From: Vibrio pacinii DSM 19139
Lineage (GTDB): Bacteria > Pseudomonadota > Gammaproteobacteria > Enterobacterales > Vibrionaceae
Assembly: GCF_000711795.1 (NCBI RefSeq)
Contig: NZ_JONH01000002.1
Span: forward strand, 186,001 to 250,000
Length of the DNA stretch: 64,000 nt
Direction: 5' to 3'
In this document: in pieces, positions 33,194 through 41,112 of the stretch
How positions within the stretch are numbered: position 1 is the stretch's first letter
How the letters are laid out: the number at the start of each line of letters is the position of its first letter
Translations under genes and position numbers: made by a program
Notes under the pieces: model-generated
The model's database searches: none
The model's input: the letters and a program-made list of their open reading frames with translations, nothing else
Told to the model about the DNA's origin: nothing

Positions 33194-33981
33194 TCAATCG
33201 ATATTGGCGTGTGTTGGCTACTGGATTCTGTTTTAGCGTCTTTGGACTCGGCGGATTATTTCTTAGTTTCATCGTGGTACCAGCCATCAAAGTGGTGACA
33301 CGCAATCAAACGCAAAGAGAGTATCGCGTTCAAGGGGCAATTCAGCGCTCATTTGATCTGTTTTGCCGACTGATGAAGTTCACTGGCGCAATCGATTATA
33401 AAATCATCGGTGCCGATTTGTTAAAGCAAGACCGCAACTGTCTGATCGTGGCCAATCACCCTAGCCTTATCGATTACGTTCTTATCGCTTCGCAGCTTGA
33501 ACGCTGTGACTGTTTGGTCAAGTCAGCAATTTGGGCCAACCCGTTTATGAAACATATTGTTAAAGCGGCTGGTTACATTCCTAACGAAGCACCGGATGAC
33601 CTGTTATCGCTGTGTGAACACCGCTTTGAACAAGGTAATGTGCTGCTGGTCTTTCCTGAAGGTACCCGCACCACTCCTGGCGTGACGCCAAAATTGCAGC
33701 GGGGCTCAGCACAAATCGCCGTGCGTACTCGCCGCGATTTACGCCTCATTCATATCAGCGTTTCTCCGAGTTTTCTCACAAAAGAGAAAAAGTGGTATCA
33801 AGTCCCGACGATTAAGCCTTTTTTCCTTGTTGAAGTTAAGGATAAAGTTGAGGTGGAGCCATTTATAGAGCAAACTACGTCTCCAACAATTGCGGCTCGC
33901 CGTTTACAACAGCATCTGGCTAAGACATTGTTTCCAGAAAATACAGAACTAAAAGTAGGCCCAAGTGGAAAAACTACATAA
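33190..33981 (+). CDS. apeD: 1-acylglycerol-3-phosphate acyltransferase-like protein (APE)
   Basis: A 263-residue membrane-bound acyltransferase of the PlsC family. After a hydrophobic N-terminus (about residues 8-35), the acyltransferase motifs are NHPSLID (HX4D) and FPEGTRTTPG. It may attach the aryl polyene to a glycerol or lipid. The ATG at 33190 overlaps the apeC stop and was preferred over an upstream ATG within apeC. It overlaps the first ACP gene by 17 bases. Confidence 0.88.
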   Translation: MINRYWRVLATGFCFSVFGLGGLFLSFIVVPAIKVVTRNQTQREYRVQGAIQRSFDLFCRLMKFTGAIDYKIIGADLLKQDRNCLIVANHPSLIDYVLIASQLERCDCLVKSAIWANPFMKHIVKAAGYIPNEAPDDLLSLCEHRFEQGNVLLVFPEGTRTTPGVTPKLQRGSAQIAVRTRRDLRLIHISVSPSFLTKEKKWYQVPTIKPFFLVEVKDKVEVEPFIEQTTSPTIAARRLQQHLAKTLFPENTELKVGPSGKTT

Positions 33982-34225
33982 CGAAATCAAGCAACTTATT
34001 ATTGACGCCCTCAATCTCGAAGATTTAACCATTGACGATATTGAAACGGATGCACCGCTATTTGGTGATGGTCTAGGATTGGATTCTATTGATGCACTAG
34101 AGCTAGGTTTGGCGATCAAAAAGAAATATAACATTGTCATTGATGCCGATGATTCAAATACTCGTCAGCACTTTGCTTCGGTTAGTAATCTGGCCAACTA
34201 TATTTCTGCACAAACTGGGGAATAA
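33965..34225 (+). CDS. apeE: Acyl carrier protein (APE), first
   Basis: An 86-residue acyl carrier protein with the phosphopantetheine site GLDSIDALELG (Ser41). The start is GTG at 33965, within the end of apeD, with TAGG five bases upstream. It is acidic and helical as expected. With the next gene it supplies the two ACPs that carry the growing chain and the starter in APE synthesis. No phosphopantetheinyl transferase is visible in the window, so a housekeeping or distant enzyme must modify it. Confidence 0.93.
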   Translation: MEKLHNEIKQLIIDALNLEDLTIDDIETDAPLFGDGLGLDSIDALELGLAIKKKYNIVIDADDSNTRQHFASVSNLANYISAQTGE

Positions 34226-34240
34226 TCCGTAGGTACTTTC

Positions 34241-34498
34241 ATGACAGATGTAAATAAAGAGCAAGTATTTGAGCAAGTTAAAGACGCGCTTGAAGAATTA
34301 TTTGAAATTGACGCTGCAGACATTGTACCTGAGGCGCACCTTTATCAAGACCTTGACCTCGACAGTATTGATGCGGTGGACTTAGTCGTTCACCTACAAA
34401 ATGCGACGGGCAAAAAAATTAAGCCTGCCGAATTTAGCGCAGTGCGAACCGTTGACGACGTCGTTAACGCGGTTACCGAGCTTCTCAAGGAAGCCTAA
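34241..34498 (+). CDS. apeF: Acyl carrier protein (APE), second
   Basis: An 85-residue acyl carrier protein with site DLDLDSIDAVDLV (Ser42). It differs from the first ACP in its helix II surface (VDLVVHLQNATG), so the two probably serve different steps, such as starter loading and extension. It lies 15 bases after the first ACP and shares one base with the next gene (TAATG). Confidence 0.93.
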   Translation: MTDVNKEQVFEQVKDALEELFEIDAADIVPEAHLYQDLDLDSIDAVDLVVHLQNATGKKIKPAEFSAVRTVDDVVNAVTELLKEA

Positions 34499-35058
34499 TG
34501 CGCCAATTGCTGACAGTTTTGTCTGCAGTGGTGCTGCTTGCCTATCCGTTCGCCGTTTACTTTGGTATCGAACAATATGGCCTTTCCATGGTGGGGATAC
34601 TACTCATCGCCGCCTTGGGAGTCCGCCTATTCTCTGTGCAACGTTCCCAACTTAAAGAACTTAAGTATGTTGCTCGGATAAGTGCGATCACTGGCATCTC
34701 ACTGGTGGCTTTAGGCATGGCTTTCAAACAGTACGGCTGGCTGACCTTTTACCCCGTGGTGGTCAACCTCGCCATGCTGATTGTCTTTGCGTCAAGCTTC
34801 AAGCAGTCGCAAACCATCATTGAACGATTAGCAAGATTGCAACAGCCCGACCTACCTGCAAGCGGCGTCGCCTACACGCGAAAAGTGACCGCTGTGTGGT
34901 GTCTATTTTTTGTTTTCAATGGCCTGTTTGCCCTGTACACCTGCTTTCACTCGCTCGAGTTGTGGACGTTGTATAATGGCCTAATCAGCTACCTGTTGGC
35001 TGGTGCTCTGTTTGCGATTGAGTGGATTGTGCGCCAGTTTATTCGTAAGGACCAATAA
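34498..35058 (+). CDS. apeG: APE membrane protein (COG4648-like)
   Basis: A 186-residue inner-membrane protein with about five hydrophobic segments (LLTVLSAVVLLAYPFAVYF, VGILLIAALGV, LTFYPVVVNLAMLIVFASSF, VWCLFFVFNGLFALYTCF, YNGLISYLLAGALFAIEWIV). Such proteins are constant members of APE clusters. No enzyme motif is visible; it may help anchor the synthase or move product. It overlaps the second ACP by one base (TAATG) and is followed by the synthetase 4 bases later. Confidence 0.8.
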   Translation: MRQLLTVLSAVVLLAYPFAVYFGIEQYGLSMVGILLIAALGVRLFSVQRSQLKELKYVARISAITGISLVALGMAFKQYGWLTFYPVVVNLAMLIVFASSFKQSQTIIERLARLQQPDLPASGVAYTRKVTAVWCLFFVFNGLFALYTCFHSLELWTLYNGLISYLLAGALFAIEWIVRQFIRKDQ

Positions 35059-35062
35059 CCCG

Positions 35063-36442
35063 ATGATGGATTCCTTTTCTTGCCTTGCAAGCTTAATGCA
35101 AGCACCACGTGATTCATCATCGATTGTCGCGTTCGATCATCACAGCCAAATTGCATGGCCACAATTCCAACAACACGTCGCCAGTCAGGCACAATTCCTG
35201 CGATTACAGTCAGGGCAACGAGTCGCGCTCTGTTTTGGCAACAGCTACTTATTTGCTGTACATTTTTTTGCCAGCTGTTATGCAGGAAAAGTGATTGTTT
35301 TGCCCGGAAACTATCAACCTGAAGCCGTGCGGGAACTTAGCGCTCATTATGATGTGTTGTTGCACGATAATGTCATTGCTCCTGCCGATCAAATCAACCG
35401 CGTGCTGATCAATCAAGACTCGCTGGCCCAATGCAAGTTAAGTGGCGAATTTGCATGGACGGCATTATCCACCGAGTCGATTGAACTCACTCTCTTTACC
35501 TCTGGTTCAAGTGGTAAAGCCAAAGCCATTAGCAAGAGCTTACAACAGCTCAACAGTGAGATTTGCCTTCTAGAGTCCTTGTGGGGAGAGAAGATGGCCG
35601 GGTCACGAATCGAGAGTACCGTCTCTCATCAACATATTTATGGCTTACTGTTTCGCTTGTTATGGCCTCTGTGTGCAGGTCGCCCTTTTGCGATTCACAA
35701 TTTAGAGTTTCCTGAGCAAGTGACACATCGTGCACACCAAGATTGCGTGCTGATCAGTAGTCCTGCGCTATTAAAACGCTTATCCGAAGAGCACAACAGT
35801 GCACCTCTTCGTTGCCTGTTTTCCTCTGGAGGTCCACTAAGCACTAACGCAGCGCAACATAGTCAGACACTGTTTGGCCACTTGCCAATTGAGGTGTTCG
35901 GTAGCACGGAAACTGGCGGTATTGCCTATCGTCAACAGCAGACTGCGGCTACACCGTGGCGCTTATTTCCTAGTATTGAAGCTGACCTTAACCGTGAACA
36001 ATGCTTACGTTTGCGTGCCGAACATATTGATGGCAACAATTGGTATCAAACTGCCGATGCCTGTCACTTCCATGATACAGTCCACTTTGATCTGAAAGGC
36101 CGTACTGATCGCATCATTAAAATTGAAGAGAAGCGCGTCTCTCTGGTTGAAGTGGAAAAACGCCTTGAACAGTTAGAGTGGATTGAAGAAAGCGCGGTGG
36201 TCGCCATGATGGATGGCAACCGACTGTCACTTTGCGCCGTCATCGTTGTGACCACTTTAGGTGAAGCACAACTGGCTGAGCTAGGCAAAGGGAAATTTTG
36301 GCTCGCACTGCGTCAGGCGCTACGCGGCTGGTTAGAACCCATTGCTATTCCACGTAAATATCGCATTGTCGGTGAAATACCACTCAACAGCCAAGGCAAA
36401 CGCCTGGTGGCTGAAATAGAACAACATTTCCAAGCAGAATAA
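35063..36442 (+). CDS. apeH: AMP-dependent acyl/aryl-ACP synthetase (APE)
   Basis: A 459-residue adenylating enzyme. Motifs are the phosphate loop LTLFTSGSSGKAKAI, EVFGSTETGG, the hinge/GRTDRIIKIEEKRVSL and a C-terminal lysine in NSQGKR. It is shorter than standard acyl-CoA ligases, as in APE clusters. It probably activates the aryl starter (cinnamate or hydroxybenzoate-type acid) and loads it on an ACP. The ATG at 35063 follows AAGGA; an in-frame upstream ATG lies inside the membrane protein gene and is unlikely. It shares one base with the next gene. Confidence 0.88.
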   Translation: MMDSFSCLASLMQAPRDSSSIVAFDHHSQIAWPQFQQHVASQAQFLRLQSGQRVALCFGNSYLFAVHFFASCYAGKVIVLPGNYQPEAVRELSAHYDVLLHDNVIAPADQINRVLINQDSLAQCKLSGEFAWTALSTESIELTLFTSGSSGKAKAISKSLQQLNSEICLLESLWGEKMAGSRIESTVSHQHIYGLLFRLLWPLCAGRPFAIHNLEFPEQVTHRAHQDCVLISSPALLKRLSEEHNSAPLRCLFSSGGPLSTNAAQHSQTLFGHLPIEVFGSTETGGIAYRQQQTAATPWRLFPSIEADLNREQCLRLRAEHIDGNNWYQTADACHFHDTVHFDLKGRTDRIIKIEEKRVSLVEVEKRLEQLEWIEESAVVAMMDGNRLSLCAVIVVTTLGEAQLAELGKGKFWLALRQALRGWLEPIAIPRKYRIVGEIPLNSQGKRLVAEIEQHFQAE

Positions 36443-36813
36443 TGAATAACGACATGGAAAAAAGAAAACCCACGCTGCTTAAGGCGCAAACCGTTAAAGA
36501 TCAGGCGACACTCAGCTTTAAAGTGGATGCGGATATTCTCGATTTTCGCGGCCACTTTACGCACTTTCCGTTGTTGCCAGGTGTGACCCAAATCGATTGG
36601 GCGCTGCATTACGCAATTCGCTACTTAAACACGCCTAAAAAGTTCAAAGGTATGGAAGTGATTAAGTTTCAAGAACCTATCTTGCCAAATGCCGAAGTCA
36701 CTCTCGACCTCAATTGGGATAGCGACAAACAGAAACTGACGTTCAAATATAGCTCACAACAAGCGCAGCGGTTAGTCACCCACTCATCGGGCAAAATGAA
36801 ATTAGGTGGTTAA
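36442..36813 (+). CDS. apeI: Hotdog 3-hydroxyacyl-ACP dehydratase subunit (APE)
   Basis: A 123-residue single hotdog-domain protein with FRGHFTHFPLLPGVTQIDW, in which the GHF and PG pattern matches FabZ-like dehydratases. In characterised APE systems this small subunit pairs with the second dehydratase (ApeP), so the two likely form a heterodimer. The start shares one base with the synthetase stop (TAATG). It supplies the double bonds of the polyene. Confidence 0.88.
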   Translation: MNNDMEKRKPTLLKAQTVKDQATLSFKVDADILDFRGHFTHFPLLPGVTQIDWALHYAIRYLNTPKKFKGMEVIKFQEPILPNAEVTLDLNWDSDKQKLTFKYSSQQAQRLVTHSSGKMKLGG

Positions 36814-36814
36814 C

Positions 36815-38521
36815 GTGAATGATTATCAAGCCTGTTTCCTTATCCCCTGTTATAACCACGGCAGCACGATTGCCGACGTGGTGTCATCTCTCAAACCTTT
36901 TAACTTACCTTTTATCGTGGTTGATGACGGCAGTAATAGCGAAACTAAACAAGCGTTGCACACCTTAACGGAACTTGAGTCGATCACTTTGATTACCTTG
37001 CCCGAAAACCAAGGTAAAGGTGGCGCCGTAATGACAGGTATCCGCCATGCCCACCAGCTTGGGTACAGCCATGTCATCCAAATTGATGCTGACGGTCAAC
37101 ATGATATCGATGCTTTACCAAAACTGATTGCGCGTTCGCAAGCCTGCCCGACCCACTTGATCTCAGGCCAACCTGTCTATGATGACAGCGTACCTAAAGC
37201 GCGACTCTACGGGCGCTACGCAACGCATATCTGGGTATGGATAGAGACGCTCTCACTGACGATTAAAGACAGCATGTGTGGTTTTCGTGCTTACCCAGTA
37301 GCCAAAACGGTCGCCGTGCTTGATAAGTATGCTATCGGCACTCGAATGGATTTCGATATCGAGATCTTAGTGCGGATGTATTGGGAAGAGGTCGAGATTG
37401 AGTTTGTCGAAACACGGGTCATTTACCCACAAGGTGGCATTTCCCACTTTGATGCATTGTGGGATAACGTCAAAATCAGTTGGATGCATACCAAGTTGTT
37501 TTTCGCCATGTTACCAAGAATCCCTAAGCTAGTGGCTCGTAACCGCCGCCGAGCACAACAGAGCAACGCACATTGGTCAAAACGTCAAGAGCAAGGCACG
37601 ATCTTGGGCATTAAACTGATGCTGGCGGTTTACAGCGTACTAGGGCGGGCAGTCTTTAATCAAATTCTCAAGGTCGTGATTGGTTACTACCATCTTACCG
37701 GCAAAGAGGCCAAACAAGCGTCACAACTCTATCTGAATCAGTTAAAGAAATACGCACAGGAAAACTCGCTGCACTTGCCAGCCAAGCTCGACAGTTACCA
37801 CCACCTACTGTCGTTTGGTCACACTATGCTCGATAAACTGGCTGCTTGGAAAGGCGATTTTAGTGTTGATAATCTCACGATTCATGGCCAAGAACATTTT
37901 CAATCTATGGTCGAGCAACAGCAAGGCGTGGTGCTGCTGGGATCTCACCTAGGTAATATCGAGCTGTGTCGCGCGTTGGGCCGCAGGCACGCCGATGTCA
38001 AAATTAATGCTTTAGTGTTTACCGAACATGCCGAACGTTTTAATCGCGTGATGAAAGCGGTTAACCCAAATTCAGAGCTCAACCTGATCCAAGTCAGCTC
38101 CATGGGCCCAGACACCGCGATTTTACTCCAACAAAAAATCGAACAGGGCGAGTGGGTAGTCATCGTCGGCGATCGCACCTCGACCAGTAAAGAGAGCCGG
38201 TCGGTGTGGGCCAACTTTTTAGGTCAAGCGGCGCCGTTTCCGCAAGGCCCCTTTATGTTAGCTTCAGTATTAAAAGCGCCCGTTTACCTTCTATTTGGCT
38301 TACGTGATGACTCGCGCAAAAAGCCGCATTTTAATGTCTATTTCGAGCATTTTAGCGACCAAATCGTTCTACCTCGTCAAACGCGCCAACAAGCGCTAGC
38401 GCAAGTCGTACAGGACTACGCGAACCGTCTTGAACACTACACCCTGCAAGCCCCGCTACAGTGGTATAATTTTTTCAATTTCTGGACTTTAAGTAATCAG
38501 CAAGATGACGATGCAAAATAA
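36815..38521 (+). CDS. apeJ: Glycosyltransferase-2 fused to LpxL-like acyltransferase (APE)
   Basis: A 568-residue fusion. Residues 1 to about 240 are a family-2 glycosyltransferase (YNHGSTIADVVSSL, VVDDGSNS, DADGQHD). The rest, from about 290, is an LpxL/HtrB-like acyltransferase with GSHLGNIELC (HX4E), VIVGDRTS and FPQGPFMLA. It may build the lipid or sugar-lipid acceptor and transfer the aryl polyene to it. The start is GTG at 36815 with AGGTGG five bases upstream; an earlier GTG at 36806 overlaps apeI. The end overlaps the lyase gene. Confidence 0.87.
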   Translation: MNDYQACFLIPCYNHGSTIADVVSSLKPFNLPFIVVDDGSNSETKQALHTLTELESITLITLPENQGKGGAVMTGIRHAHQLGYSHVIQIDADGQHDIDALPKLIARSQACPTHLISGQPVYDDSVPKARLYGRYATHIWVWIETLSLTIKDSMCGFRAYPVAKTVAVLDKYAIGTRMDFDIEILVRMYWEEVEIEFVETRVIYPQGGISHFDALWDNVKISWMHTKLFFAMLPRIPKLVARNRRRAQQSNAHWSKRQEQGTILGIKLMLAVYSVLGRAVFNQILKVVIGYYHLTGKEAKQASQLYLNQLKKYAQENSLHLPAKLDSYHHLLSFGHTMLDKLAAWKGDFSVDNLTIHGQEHFQSMVEQQQGVVLLGSHLGNIELCRALGRRHADVKINALVFTEHAERFNRVMKAVNPNSELNLIQVSSMGPDTAILLQQKIEQGEWVVIVGDRTSTSKESRSVWANFLGQAAPFPQGPFMLASVLKAPVYLLFGLRDDSRKKPHFNVYFEHFSDQIVLPRQTRQQALAQVVQDYANRLEHYTLQAPLQWYNFFNFWTLSNQQDDDAK

Positions 38522-40058
38522 CAACACCATCACTTTTGGCGCCCAAGCGCTCACCATTGAAGACGTTGTGGCCATTGCCCAAGGTGCCAACGCTCATCTC
38601 AATAGTTCACCCGACTTTACCGCCAAAATTGATCGTGGTGTGGCGTTTCTTGAACGATTACTCCAAGAAGAAGGCGTAATTTATGGCGTGACAACGGGTT
38701 ACGGTGACTCATGCACGGTGGCCATTCCGCCCAACTTGGTCGATGAGCTGCCACTGCATTTAACCCGCTTTCACGGCTGCGGTTTAGGCGACGTGCTGAC
38801 TCATCAACAGTCTCGCGCCGTGTTGGCAACACGCTTATGTTCACTTGCACAAGGGGTATCAGGCGTGACCCACGATCTACTTAATCAGATTGTGACACTG
38901 ATTAATCAAGACATTGCCCCACGCATCCCGCAAGAAGGATCGGTGGGAGCAAGTGGTGATTTAACCCCCCTGTCTTACCTAGCGGCAGTATTGATTGGCG
39001 AGCGAGAGGTGATCTATCAAGATGAAATGCACCCAACCGCCGAGGTATTTGCCAAGCTTGGTATTGAGCCCATTCAGCTAAAACCTAAAGAGGGCTTAGC
39101 GCTGATGAATGGTACCTCAGTAATGACGGCGCTCGCCTGTTTAGCCTATAAACGTGCCGAGTACCTTGCTCAGCTGTGTACCAAGATCACCGCGTTGGTT
39201 TCAGTCGGTATGCACGGCAACGATTTCCATTTCGATGAAGCCTTGTTTGCGGTTAAACCTCACCCAGGTCAGCAGCAAGTCGCGGCTTGGCTACGCGATG
39301 ATTTAAAAGCCGAACGACCACCACGCAACAGTGACCGTTTGCAAGATCGCTATTCTCTGCGCTGCGCCCCTCATGTCATTGGTGTGGTACAAGACTCGCT
39401 ACCATGGCTACGTTCAATGATTGAAAACGAGCTCAACAGCGCCAATGACAATCCAATTATCGATGGCGACAATGAACGTGTTTTACATGGCGGCCATTTC
39501 TATGGGGGTCATATTGCCATGGCGATGGATACGCTAAAAACAGGAATAGCGAATCTAGCAGACCTCTTGGATCGTCAAATGGCGCAGCTGATGGATTACA
39601 AATTCAACAACGGCTTGCCGTTTAATTTAACTGGCGCTGAAGGTGAACGAAAGCCGATCAATCACGGTTTTAAAGCCGTACAAATTGGTATTTCAGCTTG
39701 GACCGCAGAAGCCCTAAAGAACACCATGCCGGCAAGTGTTTTTTCACGCTCAACCGAGTGCCACAATCAAGACAAAGTGAGCATGGGCACCATCGCTGCC
39801 CGTGACTGTTTACGCGTTTTAGAGCTCACAGAGCAGGTCGCAGCAGCATCTTTACTGGCAAGCGTCCAAGCCATTGAAATTCGTCGCCGCCACAATGAGC
39901 TTGATGAACACCACATGAGTGAAAGCTTAAAGGCGATTCGTGATGCCGTTTTAAGCGAGTTTGAGTTTGTTGTAGAAGATCGCCCACTTGAGCACGATTT
40001 ACGCCATTTCATTGCGCATATCCAGCAGCGCCATTGGCCGCTTTATCCGGAGGCCTAA
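38505..40058 (+). CDS. Aromatic amino-acid ammonia-lyase (APE, starter unit)
   Basis: A 517-residue member of the histidine/phenylalanine/tyrosine ammonia-lyase family. The MIO prosthetic group triad is Ala149-Ser150-Gly151 in SVGASGDLTP; Tyr60 (IYGVTTGYG) is the catalytic base. At the substrate-selectivity position the pair is Phe89-His90 (TRFHGCG), unlike the Ser-His of typical HAL, Phe-Leu of PAL or His-Leu of RsTAL. It sits inside the APE operon, so it probably makes cinnamate or p-coumarate as starter. The ATG lies within the end of the previous gene. E. coli APE clusters do not have this gene. Confidence 0.85.
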   Translation: MTMQNNNTITFGAQALTIEDVVAIAQGANAHLNSSPDFTAKIDRGVAFLERLLQEEGVIYGVTTGYGDSCTVAIPPNLVDELPLHLTRFHGCGLGDVLTHQQSRAVLATRLCSLAQGVSGVTHDLLNQIVTLINQDIAPRIPQEGSVGASGDLTPLSYLAAVLIGEREVIYQDEMHPTAEVFAKLGIEPIQLKPKEGLALMNGTSVMTALACLAYKRAEYLAQLCTKITALVSVGMHGNDFHFDEALFAVKPHPGQQQVAAWLRDDLKAERPPRNSDRLQDRYSLRCAPHVIGVVQDSLPWLRSMIENELNSANDNPIIDGDNERVLHGGHFYGGHIAMAMDTLKTGIANLADLLDRQMAQLMDYKFNNGLPFNLTGAEGERKPINHGFKAVQIGISAWTAEALKNTMPASVFSRSTECHNQDKVSMGTIAARDCLRVLELTEQVAAASLLASVQAIEIRRRHNELDEHHMSESLKAIRDAVLSEFEFVVEDRPLEHDLRHFIAHIQQRHWPLYPEA

Positions 40059-40507
40059 TGCAACAAGAGACTCAATTCCCACTTGAATCTGAGGTGACAT
40101 TAATCACCTCATTCCAAGATGCCGATCCGATGGGTGTTATCTATCACGGTAACTACTTTCGCTTTTTTGAGGAAGCGCGCCGCGTACTGATGGATAAAAT
40201 TGAATATGGCTATTTGGCAATGAATGACTCTGGCTATATGTGGCCAATCATTGACACTCGGGTTAAGTATGTCAAAGCGATTGCGTTTAACCACACCATT
40301 CGCGTCTGTGCCAAGCTCACTGAATGGGAAAACCGCCTGCGCGTTGACTACATCATTTATGACGCCGAAAGCGGCCAACGAATGTGCAAAGCCCACACCA
40401 CTCAAGTCGCGGTATCAATCAAACAGCAAGAGATGTGTTTTGCTTCACCGAAGGTGTTTATCGATAAAGTTGAGCAGTGGCACAAGTACGGGAGATTGAG
40501 CGAATGA
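40058..40507 (+). CDS. apeK: 4HBT-type thioesterase (APE)
   Basis: A 149-residue hotdog thioesterase of the YbgC type with SFQDADPMGVIYHGNYFRFFEEAR, where Asp and the HGNY region are the active-site residues. It probably releases products or removes stalled chains from ACP. The ATG at 40058 follows GGAGGCCTA and shares one base with the lyase stop (TAATG). It overlaps the LolA-like gene by 4 bases. Confidence 0.9.
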   Translation: MQQETQFPLESEVTLITSFQDADPMGVIYHGNYFRFFEEARRVLMDKIEYGYLAMNDSGYMWPIIDTRVKYVKAIAFNHTIRVCAKLTEWENRLRVDYIIYDAESGQRMCKAHTTQVAVSIKQQEMCFASPKVFIDKVEQWHKYGRLSE

Positions 40508-41112
40508 AAGCACGCCTATTCTTCACCCTACTCGCCCTGTCTCCACTTTGTTGGGGTAAGGTGAGCAACCTTGATGAGCTTGAATCCCAACTGGCGCAAC
40601 ACAGTGTTATACGTGGCGAATTCACCCAACGTCGCCATCTTGAAATGTTTGCACAGCCGCTCTCTTCACAGGGTGAGTTTACCTTAAGTAAACAGCAAGG
40701 TTTGTTGTGGCAACAACACAGCCCCTTTGCTGTCAATCTGGTTCTGACCCAAGATAAGCTGCGCCAGACGTTCGCCGATCAAGTGCCGCAAGTGATCAAG
40801 GCTGAGGATAACCCGATGGCATTCTATTTTAGTCGGGTATTTCTGGCTGTTTTTCACGGCGACACGGATACGCTAAAAACGCAGTTCGATCTTGATTTTA
40901 GTAGCAGTCCACAAGGCTGGCGCTTAATCCTAACACCTCGTCAAGCACCGCTTAATGTCGTATTTTCATCGATTACCTTAAACGGCCAACAACAAGTCGA
41001 CGCGCTGACCTTGCAAGAGATTCGTGGTGACAAAACGGAAATTCAATTCTCGAATCAAACTCATCAACCAGAGACTTTAACTGATGCTGAACAAGCCCAA
41101 TTCAGCTTCTAA
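40504..41112 (+). CDS. apeL: LolA-like outer-membrane carrier protein (APE)
   Basis: A 202-residue exported protein. The signal peptide is short (MKARLFFTLLALSPLCWG). The mature part has the LolA fold pattern: VIRGEFTQRRHLE, SSQGEFTLSKQQGLLWQQHSPF and SPQGWRLILTPRQAPLNVVF. LolA normally carries lipoproteins across the periplasm, and in APE clusters this paralogue probably carries the pigment. The ATG overlaps the thioesterase stop (ATGA). It overlaps the exporter gene by 29 bases. Confidence 0.88.
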   Translation: MKARLFFTLLALSPLCWGKVSNLDELESQLAQHSVIRGEFTQRRHLEMFAQPLSSQGEFTLSKQQGLLWQQHSPFAVNLVLTQDKLRQTFADQVPQVIKAEDNPMAFYFSRVFLAVFHGDTDTLKTQFDLDFSSSPQGWRLILTPRQAPLNVVFSSITLNGQQQVDALTLQEIRGDKTEIQFSNQTHQPETLTDAEQAQFSF

